The notes beneath the pieces were generated by a model. That model worked only from the letters and a program-made list of their open reading frames with translations, was not told the DNA's origin and did no database searches. 60,477 bases of DNA. Origin: Pseudomonadota bacterium (GTDB taxonomy: Bacteria > Pseudomonadota > Alphaproteobacteria > Rhizobiales > Xanthobacteraceae). Where the stretch lies: positions 1 to 60,477 of the forward strand of contig JAFECJ010000025.1 in NCBI GenBank assembly GCA_018242205.1. Reading direction: 5' to 3'. Below, piece after piece: positions 27,156 to 36,020 of the stretch. The number at the start of each line of letters is the position of its first letter. The first letter of the stretch is position 1. A program made the translations under genes and the position numbers.

Positions 27156-27820
27156 TGCACCATGCCTCCGGCGCGCAACCGCACTTCAACCTGCCGCAAG
27201 GCGATGGTGGTCAGGCCGGTGAGCACGAAATACACCGCCGCTACCGCCAGATAGACCTCCAGCGAGCGGTAGGACACGCTGATGATGCGCTGTCCTTCAT
27301 GCATCAAATCGTCGATGGTCAGCAGCGACACCAGCGCCGAATTCTTGATCAGCGCGATGAACTCATTGCCGAGTGGCGGGATCATGCGCACCAAAGCCTG
27401 CGGCAGGATCACCGAGCGCATCGCTAGCCCGGACGGCATGCCGAGTGAACGCGCCGCTTCCATCTGGCCGCGATCGATCGACTGGATCGCGCCGCGCACG
27501 ATCTCGGACACATAGGCGCCCGAATAGATGCCCATGCCGAGCATGCCGCAGACGAAGGCCGGCAGCAGGATGTTGAACTGCGGCAGCCCGAAGAACAGGA
27601 TGAAGAGCTGCACCAGCAACGGCGTGCCGCGAATGACCGCGACATAGGCGGTGCAGAACCAGTAAATCAGCCACTTGCGCGGATCGAGCCGGCCGATGCC
27701 GATCAGCAAGCCAATCACGCAGCCGAGCAGCAGCGATGCCGCCGTCACCTCAACGGTAACGGCGGCACCCTTGAGGAGCTGTGGCCAGCCCGCCCAGACA
27801 GGGGAGAAATCCAGCGCCAA
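27152..27820 (-). CDS. Amino acid ABC transporter permease (importer 2)
   Basis: 222 aa with a TTG start at 27820 and AGGGA about 10 nt upstream; it begins 12 nt after the binding-protein stop. The segment [20 protein letters not shown] near residue 57 and the EAA loop [26 protein letters not shown] near residue 130 identify the HisM family. It is the only permease of this operon, unlike importer 1, so a homodimeric channel is likely. Confidence 0.9.
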   Translation of the reverse strand: MALDFSPVWAGWPQLLKGAAVTVEVTAASLLLGCVIGLLIGIGRLDPRKWLIYWFCTAYVAVIRGTPLLVQLFILFFGLPQFNILLPAFVCGMLGMGIYSGAYVSEIVRGAIQSIDRGQMEAARSLGMPSGLAMRSVILPQALVRMIPPLGNEFIALIKNSALVSLLTIDDLMHEGQRIISVSYRSLEVYLAVAAVYFVLTGLTTIALRQVEVRLRAGGMVQ

Positions 27821-27832
27821 GACTCAAAATCC

Positions 27833-28585
27833 CTATTTGCCGGCGGGGAACCACTTCTTGACGATGGCGGCATAAGTGCCATCGGCCTTGAGCTTGTCGA
27901 TCGCGCCATTGACCGCCTTGGTCAATTCGGGCGTGTCCTTGCGCAGCGCCATGCCGTACTCCTCGGTGGTCAGTTGCTCCGGCAGCACATGCAGGCCACC
28001 GCGGGTGCGCACATACTGGAACGCCGCCGGCTTGCCGGTCACCGCGGCATCGGCGCGGCCGATATCGACCAGGTTGAACATCTCCTGGTTCTTCTCGACC
28101 TCGACGCGCTGCACCTTGGGGAAGTTCTTCTCCAGATAGCCGACGGACTTGGTGCCGACCTGCACGGTCACCTTCTTGCCGTCGAGATCGGCGAGCTTGG
28201 TGATGGCCTTGTTACCGTCCTTGACCATGACGACCAGACCACCGGCATAGTAAGGATTGGTGAAGTCGACCACTTTCTTGCGCTCGTCGGTGATGTAGAT
28301 CGCCGACACCGCCATATCGAAACGCTTGGAGATCAGACCCGGGATCAGGCCCTTGAAATCGATGTCGACCCACTCGACCTTCTTGCCGATCACCTTGGCG
28401 ATGGCGTCGACCAATTCGATATCGAAGCCCTTGCGCACGCCGCTTTCGGTGAATTCCATCGGCGGGAACGTGGCGTCGGTGCCCACGCGCAGAACATTGT
28501 CATCGGCGCGCAGCGGCGAGCCGCCCAGTGCAAGAGTAATGGCGGCGGCGGCCGCGATCAGAAGCAGGTTGCGACGGCAAGTCAT
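27833..28585 (-). CDS. Amino acid ABC transporter substrate-binding protein (importer 2)
   Basis: 250 aa with a Sec signal (RRNLLLIAAAAAITLALGGSPLRA). The SBP_bac_3 domain shows FPPMEFTESGVRKGFDIELVDAIAKVIG, DMAVSAIYITDERKKVVDFTNPY and a C-terminal YAAIVKKWFPAGK. It is the first gene of the operon with permease, ATPase, hutD and hutF2. The genomic link to hutD/hutF suggests histidine or a pathway intermediate as ligand. It lies 49 bp downstream of the IclR gene on the same strand. Confidence 0.92.
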   Translation of the reverse strand: MTCRRNLLLIAAAAAITLALGGSPLRADDNVLRVGTDATFPPMEFTESGVRKGFDIELVDAIAKVIGKKVEWVDIDFKGLIPGLISKRFDMAVSAIYITDERKKVVDFTNPYYAGGLVVMVKDGNKAITKLADLDGKKVTVQVGTKSVGYLEKNFPKVQRVEVEKNQEMFNLVDIGRADAAVTGKPAAFQYVRTRGGLHVLPEQLTTEEYGMALRKDTPELTKAVNGAIDKLKADGTYAAIVKKWFPAGK

Positions 28586-28634
28586 ATCAAAGAGCTCCTC
28601 GTCCGATGGGTTTCAGGGATGGTCAAAATATCTC

Positions 28635-29375
28635 TCAGGGTGGTGTAAGGTGGCGGGACATGCGGGCTGCCGCCGTCTTGGTCATCTTTATCAGGGCAGC
28701 TTCGCGCCCCTGCACGCGCGACAGCGGCGCCATCAAGGTAAGGGCCGCGACGGCGTGACCCGGCGCGCCGAAGATGGGCGCACTCACGCCCCACACACCG
28801 GCATCGACCTTGCCGGCGGAGACCGCGATTCCGGCCTGCTGAATGGCCTGCAGCTCCTGCTCGGCCGTATTCCACTCCGCGCTGCCATGCCGGTAGTGGC
28901 GATCCAATATGGCATGGCGTTGCGCCGCGGGCAGATGCGCCAGCAAGCAATTTGCAGTAGCGCCGGTCTTCAGCGGCACGCTGCGACCTTTTTCAAACGA
29001 GCAGCGCAATGACTGCTCGCTTTCCACCATCTCCAGACAAACCGCCTGATCCTTGACCGGGACGATGAGGCCAACACTTTCGCGCGATTGCTTGGCCAGC
29101 GCCGTCATGTCGGGACGCGCCACCTGCACCAGATTGGAGGCGAGGTCGAAGCCGAGCGCAAGTTGCAGGCTGAGCGGCCCGGGCGCGTAACCGCCGTCGA
29201 TCTCGCTGACGAAGCCCCATTGCTTGAGGCGTGACAGTTGCCGGTACAATGTACTGCGAGCCAGGCCGGTCATCCGCATCAAGTCGGCCGCTGTCAATGC
29301 GCGGCCCTGTTTGGCGAGCTCCGCCAGCACCTGGAGAACTCGATCGGCCGTCGCCACTGATCGGGATGCGCTCAT
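28635..29375 (-). CDS. IclR-family transcriptional regulator
   Basis: 246 aa. The ATG at 29375 is preferred because AAGGA lies 6 nt before it; the ATG at 29381 abuts that RBS. An N-terminal winged helix (TADRVLQVLAELAKQGRAL, then TGLARSTLYRQLSRLKQWGF) is followed by the IclR effector domain with VKDQAVCLEMVESEQ and GATANCLLAHLPAAQR. It is encoded directly upstream of importer 2, hutD and hutF2, on the same strand. It is the likely regulator of that operon and possibly of itself through the palindrome at 29.4 kb. The ligand is unknown. Confidence 0.88.
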   Translation of the reverse strand: MSASRSVATADRVLQVLAELAKQGRALTAADLMRMTGLARSTLYRQLSRLKQWGFVSEIDGGYAPGPLSLQLALGFDLASNLVQVARPDMTALAKQSRESVGLIVPVKDQAVCLEMVESEQSLRCSFEKGRSVPLKTGATANCLLAHLPAAQRHAILDRHYRHGSAEWNTAEQELQAIQQAGIAVSAGKVDAGVWGVSAPIFGAPGHAVAALTLMAPLSRVQGREAALIKMTKTAAARMSRHLTPP

Positions 29376-29381
29376 CAGCAT

Positions 29382-29853
29382 TCCTTGAGGGTAAAAGTAA
29401 TATCGCCCGGCTGTCAGCAGCCGAGTCCCATATTACGGGAATTGGTGTCTCTTTTTTAGAGCCCTCACGCGGGCCGCCGCAGACCTACCCGCTGGGCACA
29501 CCATCCGGTCCGGGCTCGCGTCCAGAAGGGAAATATGAGACATCGAGATAGCCGCGCCGAAGCCGGCACTTGTTCGTCCGCAAGCGATGGTTATTTCCCC
29601 GCCCGGCGGCCTCAAGGCCCCGATAAAGAAAGACGATCGACCAATCCCGGACCTTGGTGACGATGAGCGCTCATCATACGACGGCCGGGCCGGCTTTCTG
29701 TCCGCCGGAGGTGGCAAGTCGCTTGATTTGCGGAAGCGCCAAATGATGCCGAGGCGGGTGTACATTGGCCTGAGGCGCGAGGCCTTGGAGCCCTTCGTTC
29801 GTGTAAAATACATTCGATTCGTATGACGTTTCGACCCTGAAAGGGATCTGGCG
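29382..29853. promoter_or_regulatory. Intergenic region between IclR gene and acyl-CoA dehydrogenase; nested inverted repeat
   Basis: 472 bp without a convincing gene; the open frames here have low-complexity Arg/Ser shadow composition. A nested inverted repeat spans 29397-29436: outer arms GTAATAT (29397-29403) and ATATTAC (29430-29436), and an inner hairpin CGGCTG-TCAG-CAGCCG (29408-29423). It starts 22 bp upstream of the IclR start codon, so it could be its operator. The last 60 bp hold an A+T-rich stretch (GTAAAATACATTC) and AAAGGGA before the GTG of the dehydrogenase gene. Confidence 0.5.
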
Positions 29854-31008
29854 GTGGCTCTCGACCCGGATATTCTCGCCTCATTGCTCGACACCGTGAC
29901 ACGGTTTGTCGACGAGCGGCTCGTCCCTCTGGAACAGCAGGTGTCGGAAACGGACGAAGTGCCCGCCGTTATCATCGATGCCATGCGGGACTTGGGTTTC
30001 TTCGGCCTGTCGATACCGGAGGCCTACGGTGGCCTGGGGTTGTCGATGAGCGAAGAAATCCAGGTCGCCATCTGCCTGGGCCGGACATCCCCCGCGTTCC
30101 GCTCGATTTTTGGCACCAACAACGGCATCGGCTCGCAGGGCATCATCATCGACGGCACCGACGAACAGAAGAACAAATATGTGCCGCTGCTCGCCGCCGG
30201 GAAACTCATCAGTTCGTTTTGTCTGACTGAACCCGAAGCGGGTTCGGATGCAGGCTCCCTGCGAACCAGCGCAAAGCGCGAGGGTGACGAGTACGTGTTG
30301 AATGGCACGAAGCGCTACATCACGAATGCGCCGCATGCCGATCTTTTCACCGTGTTCGCGCGAACGGATTTGAACTCGACGGGCGCCCGCGGCGTCTCCG
30401 CCTTCCTCGTTGAGCGCAAGATGCCCGGCGTCTCGCTGGGGAAACGGGACAAGAAAATGGGCCAGCGCGGCGCCCATACATGCGACGTGATCTTCGATAA
30501 CGTGCGCGTTCCCGCGACGGCCCTGATCGGCGGCGAAGCCAAATTGAACCAGGGCTTCAAGACGGCCATGAAGGTCTTGGATCGCGGCCGCCTGCACATC
30601 AGCGCCGTTTGTGTCGGCGCCGCCGAACGGCTGATCGCCGATAGCGTCCGTTACGCAAGGGACCGTAAGCAGTTCGGGTCGCCGATCGGAAACTTCCAGC
30701 TCATTCAGGCTATGCTCGCCGACATGCAGGCTGAATGCTATGCGGCGCGTTGTATGGTGGAGGAGACCGGACGGCGCAAAGACGCGGGCCGTGACGTCAC
30801 GATGGATGCATCCTGCTGCAAACTGTTTGCCAGCGAAATGGTGGGACGCGTCGCCGACAAGGCCGTCCAGATTCATGGCGGCGCCGGCTACATGGCCGAA
30901 TATGGCGTCGAGCGGTTCTACCGCGATGTCAGGCTATTCCGGATTTACGAAGGCACCTCGCAAATCCAGCAATTGCTGATTGGCCGCGCACTCATCGGCG
31001 CCGGTTAA
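29854..31008 (+). CDS. Acyl-CoA dehydrogenase
   Basis: 384 aa with a GTG start at 29854 and AAAGGGA about 8 nt before it. The three ACAD domains are present: an N-terminal helical part (MRDLGFFGLSIPEAYGGLGL), a beta domain with FCLTEPEAGSDAGSLRTSA and YITNAPHADLFTVFART, and a C-terminal helical part with RKQFGSPIGNFQLIQ and QIHGGAGYMAEYGVER. The catalytic base is probably the Glu in RIYEGTSQIQ near residue 370. It uses FAD to form a 2,3-double bond in an acyl-CoA. The minus-strand CoA-transferase and MaoC genes nearby would supply matching steps, on the far side of the tRNA remnant. Confidence 0.93.
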   Translation: MALDPDILASLLDTVTRFVDERLVPLEQQVSETDEVPAVIIDAMRDLGFFGLSIPEAYGGLGLSMSEEIQVAICLGRTSPAFRSIFGTNNGIGSQGIIIDGTDEQKNKYVPLLAAGKLISSFCLTEPEAGSDAGSLRTSAKREGDEYVLNGTKRYITNAPHADLFTVFARTDLNSTGARGVSAFLVERKMPGVSLGKRDKKMGQRGAHTCDVIFDNVRVPATALIGGEAKLNQGFKTAMKVLDRGRLHISAVCVGAAERLIADSVRYARDRKQFGSPIGNFQLIQAMLADMQAECYAARCMVEETGRRKDAGRDVTMDASCCKLFASEMVGRVADKAVQIHGGAGYMAEYGVERFYRDVRLFRIYEGTSQIQQLLIGRALIGAG

Positions 31009-31140
31009 AAGCAGAGTCTGGACTTATCCGACCGGCGCGAGCGACCTGACGCCAGCGCCCGGTCGAATGCGTCTGCGCTTCGGGAGCAAACGTCACCGGC
31101 GATCAATGTTGAATTTACTCAGAATGGGAAACTGACGCGG

Positions 31141-31187
31141 CGCCCGAAAGAATTCGGGCCTCTGACCCCCGGATTCGCGATCTGGGG
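31141..31187 (-). repeat. Degenerate 3'-half copy of tRNA-Arg (possible att remnant)
   Basis: By hand alignment, 31141-31187 matches 60431-60477, the 3' part of tRNA-Arg(ACG), at 39 of 47 positions and in the same orientation. Identical blocks include CGCCCGAAAG and TCTGACCCCC. The T-loop is damaged (CCCGAAT in place of TTCGAAT) and no 5' half is present, so it is not a working tRNA. Duplication of a tRNA 3' end is the classic scar of site-specific integration. Here the scar lies on the side the tRNA 3' end faces, as expected. Confidence 0.6.
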
Positions 31188-31227
31188 ACGACCGTTGAAC
31201 TCATTGAGGTTCGTTACGGTAGCCGGC

Positions 31228-32214
31228 TCAGATGTGTCCTGAAATCTCATGCGCGATGTAAGGCTCTTCGAGTGCCGCAATTTCTTCGGCTGACAGAGTG
31301 ACGTCAATCGCGGCGATGGCGTCTTCGAGCTGCTGCGGCTTGGTTGCGCCGACGACCGGCGCCGTCACACCCTGTTTGTGAAGAAGCCATGCCAATGCGA
31401 TGCGGGCGGGTGGCGAGCCACGCTCATCGGCGAAGGCACAAAGTCGTTCCACGACCGTCCGATCAGCGGCCTTCGTTCTCTCGTAAAACTCCTTGCCGAT
31501 CTCGTCCCCCATCGCGCGAGCGGTTGAGGGCTCATCGCGCCAAGGTCGCGTCAATCGTCCTCGGGCCAGAGGCGACCAGGGGATGACAGCGATGCCTTCG
31601 GAAACGCAGAGTGGCAGCATTTCTCGTTCCTCCTCGCGATAGAGAAGGTTGAGGTGGTTCTGCATCGAAACAAACGACGCCCAGCCATTCATGCGTTGAA
31701 TCCCAAGAGCCTTCATGAACTGCCAGGCAAACATGGATGATGCACCGATGTATCGCGCCTTGCCCGACTTCACCACGTCATGGAGCGCTTCAAGAGTTTC
31801 CTCGATCGGCGTCTCGTAATCCCACCGGTGGATCTGGTACAGGTCAACATAATCCGTGCCGAGACGCTTCAGACTCCCGTCGATCTCGTGCAAGATTGCT
31901 TTCCGCGAAAGACCCCGGCCGTTGGGATCGGTCCGCATCGGGTTGAATACCTTGGTGGCGATGACCACGGCTTCGCGCGTCGTGAAATCCCTGATCGCTC
32001 GCCCAAGCACTTCTTCGCTAGCCCCGTCCGAATAGGCGTTCGCGGTGTCGAAGAAATTGATGCCGGCCTCGAGCGCACGCCGGATAAAGGGACGCCCCTG
32101 CTCCTCCGTGAGAACCCAATTGTGCACGCCCTTGCTAGGATCGGCATAGCTCATACAGCCGAGGGCAATCCTCGAGACTTTGAGTCCGGTGCGGCCAAGA
32201 TTGCGATATTGCAC
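31228..32214 (-). CDS. Aldo/keto reductase
   Basis: 328 aa with a GTG start at 32214, GAGG 9 nt upstream, and an 11-nt gap after the CoA-transferase. (beta/alpha)8 AKR features: LGRTGLKVSRIALGCMSYAD, catalytic Asp and Tyr in FFDTANAYSDGASE (about 54-67), Lys in VIATKVFNPM, and His in LYQIHRWDYETP. The C-terminal NADPH-binding part contains VIPWSPLARGRLTRP and VVGATKPQQLEDA. It resembles the tas/YajO-type subgroup. It is the last gene of the long minus-strand operon and presumably reduces or oxidises a carbonyl in that pathway. Confidence 0.9.
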   Translation of the reverse strand: MQYRNLGRTGLKVSRIALGCMSYADPSKGVHNWVLTEEQGRPFIRRALEAGINFFDTANAYSDGASEEVLGRAIRDFTTREAVVIATKVFNPMRTDPNGRGLSRKAILHEIDGSLKRLGTDYVDLYQIHRWDYETPIEETLEALHDVVKSGKARYIGASSMFAWQFMKALGIQRMNGWASFVSMQNHLNLLYREEEREMLPLCVSEGIAVIPWSPLARGRLTRPWRDEPSTARAMGDEIGKEFYERTKAADRTVVERLCAFADERGSPPARIALAWLLHKQGVTAPVVGATKPQQLEDAIAAIDVTLSAEEIAALEEPYIAHEISGHI

Positions 32215-32225
32215 AGTCGCTTACC

Positions 32226-33752
32226 TCAATTGAACAGAGCGCCGTCCATGACGCGGGGCACCGCCGGGATCAGGGGGCGAAAGCCCATGCAATCCAGCAC
32301 GTCGGCCTGAACATCCACACCCGGCGCCACTTCCGACAACACGATGCCCTCCCCGGTGAGACGGAAGACCGCGCGTTCCGTGACAAACAAAGCCTCGTTG
32401 CCAAGCCGTGTCGCCTGCTTGCCGGAGTAGGTAATCTGCTCAACTTTGGGCACAAGCTTTTTGACCGAGCCGGGCTGAAGAATTTTCAGCCGCCCGGCGG
32501 CAATCTCCACTTTGCTGTTCTTGGTATCGAAGGTGCCGCAGAACACAACCTTTTTGGCGTTTTGGGCAATATCCATGAACCCACCCGGGCCAACCGTCAG
32601 GCCGCCGAGCTTCGATACGTTGACGTCGCCGAATTGATCCAGTTCGCCAAACCCTAGAAAGGCCGTGTCGAGCCCGCCGCCGGAGTAGAAATCGAATTGC
32701 GAGGGACCGTCGATCATCGCCGACGGGCTGCGCGCGAACCCGAACAGGGTTCCGACGAGAAGCGAACCTCCATACGTCCCATGCTCGATGGTTTGATAGT
32801 AGCGCCCGACTTCGCCGCGCTCCGCAATCATCTTGGCGACGCCCTCTCCGATCCCGACGCCAAAATTGATAACGTCGCCCTCCCGCAATTCGGCGTGAGC
32901 ACGCCGCGCGATCAGCGAGCGCACATTGAGCGGCTGCGGCGGGTCGAGAGCGATCGGGCCACGCCGCTCGCCTGACAGAAGCGGATCGTAAGGAAGGTCA
33001 TAGCTCATCTGTTGCGCCGGATCGACAACGACCGCATCGACAATCGCGCCCGGCACGCGGACCGATCTCGCCGGCAGGGAATTGACGTCGACGGCAGTCC
33101 GCACCTGGGCAATAACGATGCCGCCGGAATTATGCGCGGCCAGAGCCGCAGCATAGATGTCGATGTTGGCGGCTTCCTGATCAAGGCTGATATTGCCGTC
33201 GGCATCGCCGAACGACCCGCGAATGATGGCGACATTGATGGGGAATGCTTTGTACCACAACAGCTCCTGCCCGCCGATTGTCACAACCTCGACAAGACTG
33301 TCCTTGGCGGCGTTGTTCATCCTGCCGCCTTGATGACGCGGATCGACGAACGTGCCCAGACCGACATGCGTGAACAGCCCGGGCCGCTTCGCCGCGATTT
33401 CCCGGTAGAGCTGCATGACGCAGCCGCTCGGCAGCACATAAGCCTCGATTTTATCGTCCCGCGCCATTTCCTGCATCTTGGGCGACCAAACCCAATGGCC
33501 ACCGATGACCCGCCTGACGAGGCCTTCATGGGCAAAGTGATTCATGCCCTCCTTTTTTCGGTCTCCGATACCGAGCGCGTGGACTACCGAAAGATTGCGC
33601 GGCGTGCCGGTCGCCAGGAAGCGCTTTGAGACCGCCCTGAAGATATGCGTCGGCTCCACCAAGCCACCGCCGCCGCCGATGAGTGCGACCGTATCGTTGT
33701 CCTTGATCAGCTGGACGGCCTCGTCGGCCGTCATGAACTTGTTGCGCGTCAT
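32226..33752 (-). CDS. Acyl-CoA:acid CoA-transferase (family I, fused subunits)
   Basis: 508 aa: alpha and beta CoA-transferase halves in one chain, as in propionate CoA-transferase/YdiF. The alpha half begins TADEAVQLIKDNDTVALIGGGGG and includes GLGTFVDPRHQGGRMN; the beta half contains VINFGVGIGEGVAKMIAERG. The catalytic glutamate is probably Glu323 in YQTIEHGTYGG, which forms the glutamyl-CoA intermediate. It moves CoA from a donor to a carboxylic acid without ATP. Its ATG overlaps the MaoC stop (ATGA). The acceptor acid is probably what the nearby importer takes up. Confidence 0.93.
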   Translation of the reverse strand: MTRNKFMTADEAVQLIKDNDTVALIGGGGGLVEPTHIFRAVSKRFLATGTPRNLSVVHALGIGDRKKEGMNHFAHEGLVRRVIGGHWVWSPKMQEMARDDKIEAYVLPSGCVMQLYREIAAKRPGLFTHVGLGTFVDPRHQGGRMNNAAKDSLVEVVTIGGQELLWYKAFPINVAIIRGSFGDADGNISLDQEAANIDIYAAALAAHNSGGIVIAQVRTAVDVNSLPARSVRVPGAIVDAVVVDPAQQMSYDLPYDPLLSGERRGPIALDPPQPLNVRSLIARRAHAELREGDVINFGVGIGEGVAKMIAERGEVGRYYQTIEHGTYGGSLLVGTLFGFARSPSAMIDGPSQFDFYSGGGLDTAFLGFGELDQFGDVNVSKLGGLTVGPGGFMDIAQNAKKVVFCGTFDTKNSKVEIAAGRLKILQPGSVKKLVPKVEQITYSGKQATRLGNEALFVTERAVFRLTGEGIVLSEVAPGVDVQADVLDCMGFRPLIPAVPRVMDGALFN

Positions 33753-34222
33753 TCCGCGACCTCCGGGGCGATAACGCCGGGACGGCGCGGCACCATCAAC
33801 TGGTGCTCGCCTTCCTGAACCACCTCATCGCGCTGATTCTTCAACTGCATTTCGATGATCAGGATGCCCATTGACGGCATACTGCGTGAGGCGCGCGTCT
33901 CCTTGATGCGGAACTGTACCTGCAGCGTATCGCCGATCCTGATCGGCCGCTTGAATTTCCAAGACCAGCCAAGCGCAATACCGTCGCGAAAAAACGCCGA
34001 TTGTACTTTCAGACCGTCTGTCAGTGAGAGTCCCATGAGCCCATGAGCGATGCGGCCACCGAACTCGGTCGTTCGCGCGTAAACGTCGTCGAAATGAACC
34101 GGCGAAAAGTCACCGGCGACGCCGGCATAAGCCAGGATATGGCCTTCGGTCACCGTCACCCGCGGGGTGAGGCGCACATCGCCCACTTTGATATCGTCGA
34201 AGTACTGTCCAGGAAGCATCAT
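33749..34222 (-). CDS. MaoC-family (R)-specific enoyl-CoA hydratase-like protein
   Basis: 157 aa hot-dog fold protein. The hydratase motif is YAGVAGDFSPVHFDDVYA (about 32-49), with Asp38 and His43 as the expected catalytic pair, then FGGRIAHGLMGLSL. It hydrates 2-enoyl-CoA esters, as in mesaconyl- or crotonyl-CoA routes. It is followed by the CoA-transferase in a 4-bp overlap and preceded by an importer ATPase. In the operon this gives a logical sequence: import, CoA activation, hydration. Two ATGs at the start (34222 and 34219) are equally usable. Confidence 0.9.
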   Translation of the reverse strand: MMLPGQYFDDIKVGDVRLTPRVTVTEGHILAYAGVAGDFSPVHFDDVYARTTEFGGRIAHGLMGLSLTDGLKVQSAFFRDGIALGWSWKFKRPIRIGDTLQVQFRIKETRASRSMPSMGILIIEMQLKNQRDEVVQEGEHQLMVPRRPGVIAPEVAE

Positions 34223-34296
34223 TGGTTCCTTGTCGATTCTTTAGAACGCGGCCGGCGACCGGTTGATCCTGATCGCTCGGCCACCTGGTCCACCAT

Positions 34297-35079
34297 CTAA
34301 TGCAAAATCTGGCCGAGGAAGCTGCGGGTCCGCTCGTTCTGTGGATTGGCGAAGAACGATTGCGGCTCGCCTTGCTCGACGATTTCGCCCTGATCCATGA
34401 AGATCACGCGATCGGCGACCTGCCGCGCGAAACCCATCTCATGGGTCACGCACAGCATGGTCATTCCGTCATTGGCGAGGCCGATCATGGTATCCAGAAC
34501 TTCCTTCACCATTTCCGGATCGAGCGCCGACGTCGGCTCGTCGAACAACATGATCTTGGGTGACATGCAGAGCGCGCGCGCGATCGCAACGCGCTGCTGC
34601 TGGCCACCGGAGAGCTGAGCCGGATACTTGTCAGCCTGATCGGGAATGCGTACCCGCGTGAGGTACTTCATGGCGATGTCGCGCGCTTTTCTTTTACTCG
34701 TCCGCCGCACCTTCATCGGCGCGAGCATGCAGTTCTCGACGACCGTCAGATGTGGAAAGAGGTTGAATTGCTGGAACACCATGCCGACCTCGGCCCGAAC
34801 CGCATCGATGTTCTTGGTACCGGCGGACAGATCAATGCCGTCCACCAGGAGTTTGCCGTCCTGATATTCCTCGAGCCGGTTGATGCATCGGATCAGCGTC
34901 GATTTGCCGGAGCCAGATGGTCCGCAAATCACAATTCGTTCGCCCGATCCCACAGCCAGGTCGATGTTTTTGAGGGCCTGAAAGCTACCGAACCACTTCT
35001 GTAAGCCGACAATCTCGATAATGGGCGCCGCAGACCTGGCTTCTATCTGACCAGACGATTGCGCGGTGTTTGCGGACAT
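34297..35079 (-). CDS. Amino acid ABC transporter ATP-binding protein (importer 3)
   Basis: 260 aa. Walker [10 protein letters not shown] is at about 53-61, signature [16 protein letters not shown] near residue 157, Walker [15 protein letters not shown] and the H-loop [13 protein letters not shown]. An N-terminal tail of about 20 polar residues precedes the domain. It is the last transport gene before MaoC in the operon, separated by 74 bp. It works with the two permeases and the binding protein encoded upstream; the family usually carries amino acids, but the enzymes beside it suggest an organic or amino acid with a CoA-dependent fate. Confidence 0.92.
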   Translation of the reverse strand: MSANTAQSSGQIEARSAAPIIEIVGLQKWFGSFQALKNIDLAVGSGERIVICGPSGSGKSTLIRCINRLEEYQDGKLLVDGIDLSAGTKNIDAVRAEVGMVFQQFNLFPHLTVVENCMLAPMKVRRTSKRKARDIAMKYLTRVRIPDQADKYPAQLSGGQQQRVAIARALCMSPKIMLFDEPTSALDPEMVKEVLDTMIGLANDGMTMLCVTHEMGFARQVADRVIFMDQGEIVEQGEPQSFFANPQNERTRSFLGQILH

Positions 35080-35141
35080 GGCGCTACTCCTGAGTTGTGG
35101 GACGTCAGGGCGAGCGGTGCAGACACCGCTCGCCCCGCACT

Positions 35142-35978
35142 CTATTGGACCATCTGAATCGGCAGAGCCGCCTCGCCTTCACCGGTCTCGGGCATCTTCG
35201 CCAACGTGCCGCCAATCCACTTCTTGTAGAGCGCGGGCAACTCTCCGCTCGCCAGCTTGCGTTTGACGAAGTCGCTCAGATAGTCGGCCCATTCACGGGA
35301 GCCCGGCCGGACGGCAAAAGCGTTGAAGGCACGCGCCACGACAAATTTTTCCTCGAACTTGCCGGGTCCGGCGACCTGAGCGATGTTCGGAATCTGCGTT
35401 GCCGCACCTCCGATCATGTCGACTTGGCCGGCGATGAGCGCCTGGACGGTGCCAGCATCGTCATCGAAGCGCTGGATGATGGCGCCTTCCGGTGCGGCCT
35501 TGGTGATCGCGATATCCTGCGGCGTGCCGCGCGGGACACCAACGCGTACTCCCTTCAAATCCTTCCAGCCTTTGATATTCGCCGACGTCTTGCCGATGTA
35601 AATCGTGTCGTTTGTCGTATAAGGACGAGAAAACAGCACGACTTTCTGTCGATCGGCGAAGATGCCCATGACGGCCGCTAGAACATCGACCTGTCCCGTC
35701 AGCAGGGCGGCGACGCGGTTGCTCGAGGTCACCGGCGTGACCACGGCCTTGACGCCGAGATCCTTAGCGAGCATTTCGCCGAGCTCAATGTCAAAGCCGG
35801 TAAGCTTGCCCGACGAATCGGTGAAGCCCCACGGAACTTGAGCTACCTGCGAGCCGATCTTGAGCACGCCGCCTTTCTTGATTGAATCGACGGTCTGCGC
35901 CGAGGCAGCCGCGATCATCGTGGTCATCGCAGCCAGGACAACGGCCGCCGCCATGCCGAATCTCTTCAATGAGCTCAT
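35142..35978 (-). CDS. Amino acid ABC transporter substrate-binding protein (importer 3)
   Basis: 278 aa with a Sec signal ([23 protein letters not shown]). The SBP_bac_3 fold shows [51 protein letters not shown] and [15 protein letters not shown] strong GGAGGAG ribosome site precedes the ATG. It is located between a permease and the ATPase gene. The ligand is unknown; neighbours include a shikimate-dehydrogenase-like enzyme, so a cyclic or hydroxy acid is conceivable. Confidence 0.92.
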   Translation of the reverse strand: MSSLKRFGMAAAVVLAAMTTMIAAASAQTVDSIKKGGVLKIGSQVAQVPWGFTDSSGKLTGFDIELGEMLAKDLGVKAVVTPVTSSNRVAALLTGQVDVLAAVMGIFADRQKVVLFSRPYTTNDTIYIGKTSANIKGWKDLKGVRVGVPRGTPQDIAITKAAPEGAIIQRFDDDAGTVQALIAGQVDMIGGAATQIPNIAQVAGPGKFEEKFVVARAFNAFAVRPGSREWADYLSDFVKRKLASGELPALYKKWIGGTLAKMPETGEGEAALPIQMVQ

Positions 35979-36020
35979 TCCTGTCTCCTCCTCTTGTGCG
36001 GCTTGGTGCCGCGTTGGTGC

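Noticed and set aside
29433..29984. A 183-residue minus-strand open frame across the spacer before the acyl-CoA dehydrogenase
   Set aside because: Ser/Arg-rich low-complexity composition, partly antisense to the dehydrogenase; no ribosome site or domain.
31141..31187. A functional tRNA gene at 31.1 kb
   Set aside because: Only a 3' half with a damaged T-loop and mismatched anticodon stem is present; no D-arm or 5' acceptor strand is found next to it.
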